From Pseudomonas chlororaphis (lineage in GTDB: Bacteria; Pseudomonadota; Gammaproteobacteria; Pseudomonadales; Pseudomonadaceae), in NCBI RefSeq assembly GCF_001921865.1, contig NZ_MSCT01000008.1:310001-374000 (forward strand): a stretch of DNA of 64,000 bases, given 5' to 3'. Numbering within the stretch: the stretch's first letter is position 1; every line of letters begins with the position of its first letter. The notes beneath the pieces are model-generated. The model saw only the letters and a list, made by a program, of their open reading frames with translations. It had not been told where the DNA came from and ran no database searches. This document shows positions 63,042 through 64,000 of this stretch, one piece after another. Position numbers and translations under genes: made by a program.

Positions 63042-63055
63042 TGTGGCGATTACAA

Positions 63056-63072
63056 AGCCAGAACTGTGCCAA
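63056..63072 (-). promoter_or_regulatory. sigma-54 promoter of nasA
   Basis: TTGGCACAGTTCTGGCT on the minus strand, with GG and GC 10 bases apart as RpoN requires. It shares TTGGCACA with the nirB promoter. The transcript would start near 63045, just before hairpin 1. Confidence 0.75.
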
Positions 63073-63114
63073 GAATCTGGAGTGGGGGCTGTCGGTATTC
63101 GACCGCTGCGCGGT

Positions 63115-63187
63115 CGATCGCGAGCCAGCTCGCTCCTGCAGGGGGAGACGCATGTTCATGTAGGAGCGAGCTTGTTCGCGATGGCGT
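63115..63187. repeat. REP copies (family A), inverted pair
   Basis: CGCGAGCCAGCTCGCTCCTG (left, inverted) and TGTAGGAGCGAGCTTGTTCG (right), 20 bp apart, filling the space between nasT and the nasA promoter. Confidence 0.85.
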
Positions 63188-63190
63188 CCT

Positions 63191-63766
63191 TCAGCCGAGC
63201 AGCTCGCCCATGGCGATGATCTGCTCCGCCACCTGGATCAGCTTCTGCTGGCGGCTCATGGCCTGGCGGCGCATCAGGGTGTAGGCCTGTTCTTCGTTGC
63301 AGTCTTTCATTTTCATCAGCAGGCCCTTGGCCAGTTCGATGCGCTTGCGCTCGGCCAGCTGCTGGTCGCGCGCCAGCAGTTGCGCGCGCAGCGCCTGGTC
63401 GCTCTCGAAGCGGGCCATGGCCACATCGAGGATGGGTTGCAGGCGCTGGGCCTGGATGCCCTCGACTATATAGGCGCTGACCCCGGACTTGATGGCCTGG
63501 CGCATCACGTTCGGGTCGTGCTCGTCGGTAAACATCACGATCGGCCGCGGCTGGTCGCGGCTGACCAGTACCACTTGTTCCATCACATCGCGGCTCGGTG
63601 ATTCGGTATCGATCAGGATCACGTCCGGGCGCACCGTTTCGACGCGTGCCGGCAGGTCGATGGTCAGGCCCGATTCGTCGATGACCTCGAAGCCGGCTTC
63701 CGTCAGGGCCGCCTTGAGCCGACCGACCTTCTTCGCGGTGTCGTTGATCAGCAGGATACGCAACAT
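63191..63766 (-). CDS. nasT: ANTAR-domain antiterminator NasT
   Basis: 191 residues: a receiver-like domain (MLRILLINDTAKKVGRLKAA; VILIDTESPSRDVMEQ) and a C-terminal three-helix ANTAR domain (ERKRIELAKGLLMKMKDCNE, EEQAYTLMRRQAMSRQQKLI). NasT binds paired A1/G4 hexaloops in nascent RNA and prevents termination; without nitrate it is held by NasS. Two such targets lie downstream. AGGAG precedes the ATG. nasS ends 15 bp upstream in the same operon. Confidence 0.97.
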   Translation of the reverse strand: MLRILLINDTAKKVGRLKAALTEAGFEVIDESGLTIDLPARVETVRPDVILIDTESPSRDVMEQVVLVSRDQPRPIVMFTDEHDPNVMRQAIKSGVSAYIVEGIQAQRLQPILDVAMARFESDQALRAQLLARDQQLAERKRIELAKGLLMKMKDCNEEQAYTLMRRQAMSRQQKLIQVAEQIIAMGELLG

Positions 63767-63781
63767 GGTCTCGGGCTCCTG

Positions 63782-64000
63782 TCAGCGGCTGGCGAGAAGA
63801 GGGGAGCTGTCGCTCAGGGCATGCAGCTGGAAGCTGCGGGCGTAGGCGGCAGGGTCCGAGCCGTCCCACTGCTTGCCGTCGATCAACTGGCTGCTGCGCA
63901 TGTCCTGGCCCCAGGACGCGACGCCGACCGCGGTGGCGGCCTCGCGGTAGAGCTGCAACTGCTGGACCTGGCGGGCGACGCCGAGGTAATCCGGGTCTTC
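63782..64000 (-). CDS. nasS: nitrate sensor NasS (C-terminal part)
   Basis: Partial: 72 C-terminal codons up to the TGA at 63782, the rest lies beyond the right edge. The visible part (DYLGVARQVQQLQLYREAAT, SSQLIDGKQWDGSDPAAYA) matches the end of NrtA/CmpA-like nitrate-binding proteins without a secretion role, as NasS is. Its position 15 bp before nasT supports the name. In the absence of nitrate NasS sequesters NasT. Confidence 0.88.
   Translation of the reverse strand, partial: EDPDYLGVARQVQQLQLYREAATAVGVASWGQDMRSSQLIDGKQWDGSDPAAYARSFQLHALSDSSPLLASR

Larger units (their letters stand above)
62858..63190. other. nasA control region plus REP copies
   Basis: 333 bp between nasT and nasA without a gene. 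Minus-strand order: REP copies, sigma-54 element, two ANTAR-type hairpins, overlapping terminator, then ~100 nt to nasA. Confidence 0.8.

Overview
The window is chromosomal DNA from a fluorescent Pseudomonas, most likely of the P. fluorescens / P. protegens / P. chlororaphis group. The evidence is the GC-rich coding sequence, two Pseudomonas REP families scattered between genes (cores like TGTAGGAGCGAGCTTGCTCG and TGTAGCCGCTGCCGCAGGCT), and gene orders I recognise from Pseudomonas (prp cluster, cmaX-crfX-cmpX-sigX-oprF, cobA-nasC-nirD-nirB-kinase-nasA-nasT-nasS). I see no phage, complete insertion sequence, CRISPR array or rRNA. Most of the window is core genome. About 55 protein genes and one tRNA-Ser(GGA) are supported, and the last gene (nasS) runs off the right edge.

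Layout. 0-5 kb: an AraC regulator, then the electron-transfer-flavoprotein genes, with ETF-quinone oxidoreductase divergent from etfB-etfA around a region holding a PsrA-like operator and a small element with terminal inverted repeats. 5-13 kb: a solute-binding protein with two DUF4398/OmpA lipoproteins, a MocR-type regulator, small envelope or unknown proteins, RraB and a c-type cytochrome. 13-20 kb: a thiolase plus 3-hydroxyacyl-CoA dehydrogenase pair, a glutamine amidotransferase, CorA, PlsC and a crotonase. 20-25 kb: tRNA-Ser, a cupin, glycine-rich small proteins, a HAD phosphatase, and a divergent SDR/LysR pair. 26-32 kb: a hydantoin-racemase-like protein with an NCS1 transporter, cysH, thrH and pabB. 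32-35 kb: a three-gene set (retropepsin-like protein, 7TM/inactive transglutaminase, ATP-grasp ligase). 35-44 kb: the complete 2-methylcitrate cycle for propionate (GntR regulator, prpB, prpC, acnD, prpF, prpD), with REP pairs in three of its gaps. 44-53 kb: ppsR/ppsA divergent, an esterase-like gene, rraA, then cmaX-crfX-cmpX-sigX-oprF. 53-64 kb: assimilatory nitrate/nitrite reduction, all on the minus strand.

The nitrate region is the most informative part. NasS and NasT are the sensor and the ANTAR antiterminator. In front of both nasA and nirB I find, in order, a sigma-54 -24/-12 element, two hairpins whose six-base loops have A at position 1 and G at position 4 (the ANTAR RNA target), and an intrinsic terminator. 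In the nasA leader the second hairpin and the terminator share bases, so they cannot form together. NasA imports nitrate, NasC and NirBD reduce it to ammonium, and CobA makes the siroheme precursor that NirB needs. A fused PP2C-phosphatase/Ser-Thr-kinase membrane protein lies 7 bp behind nasA, inside the same control unit. The least understood system here is the ATP-grasp / 7TM / retropepsin trio at 32.0-35.1 kb.
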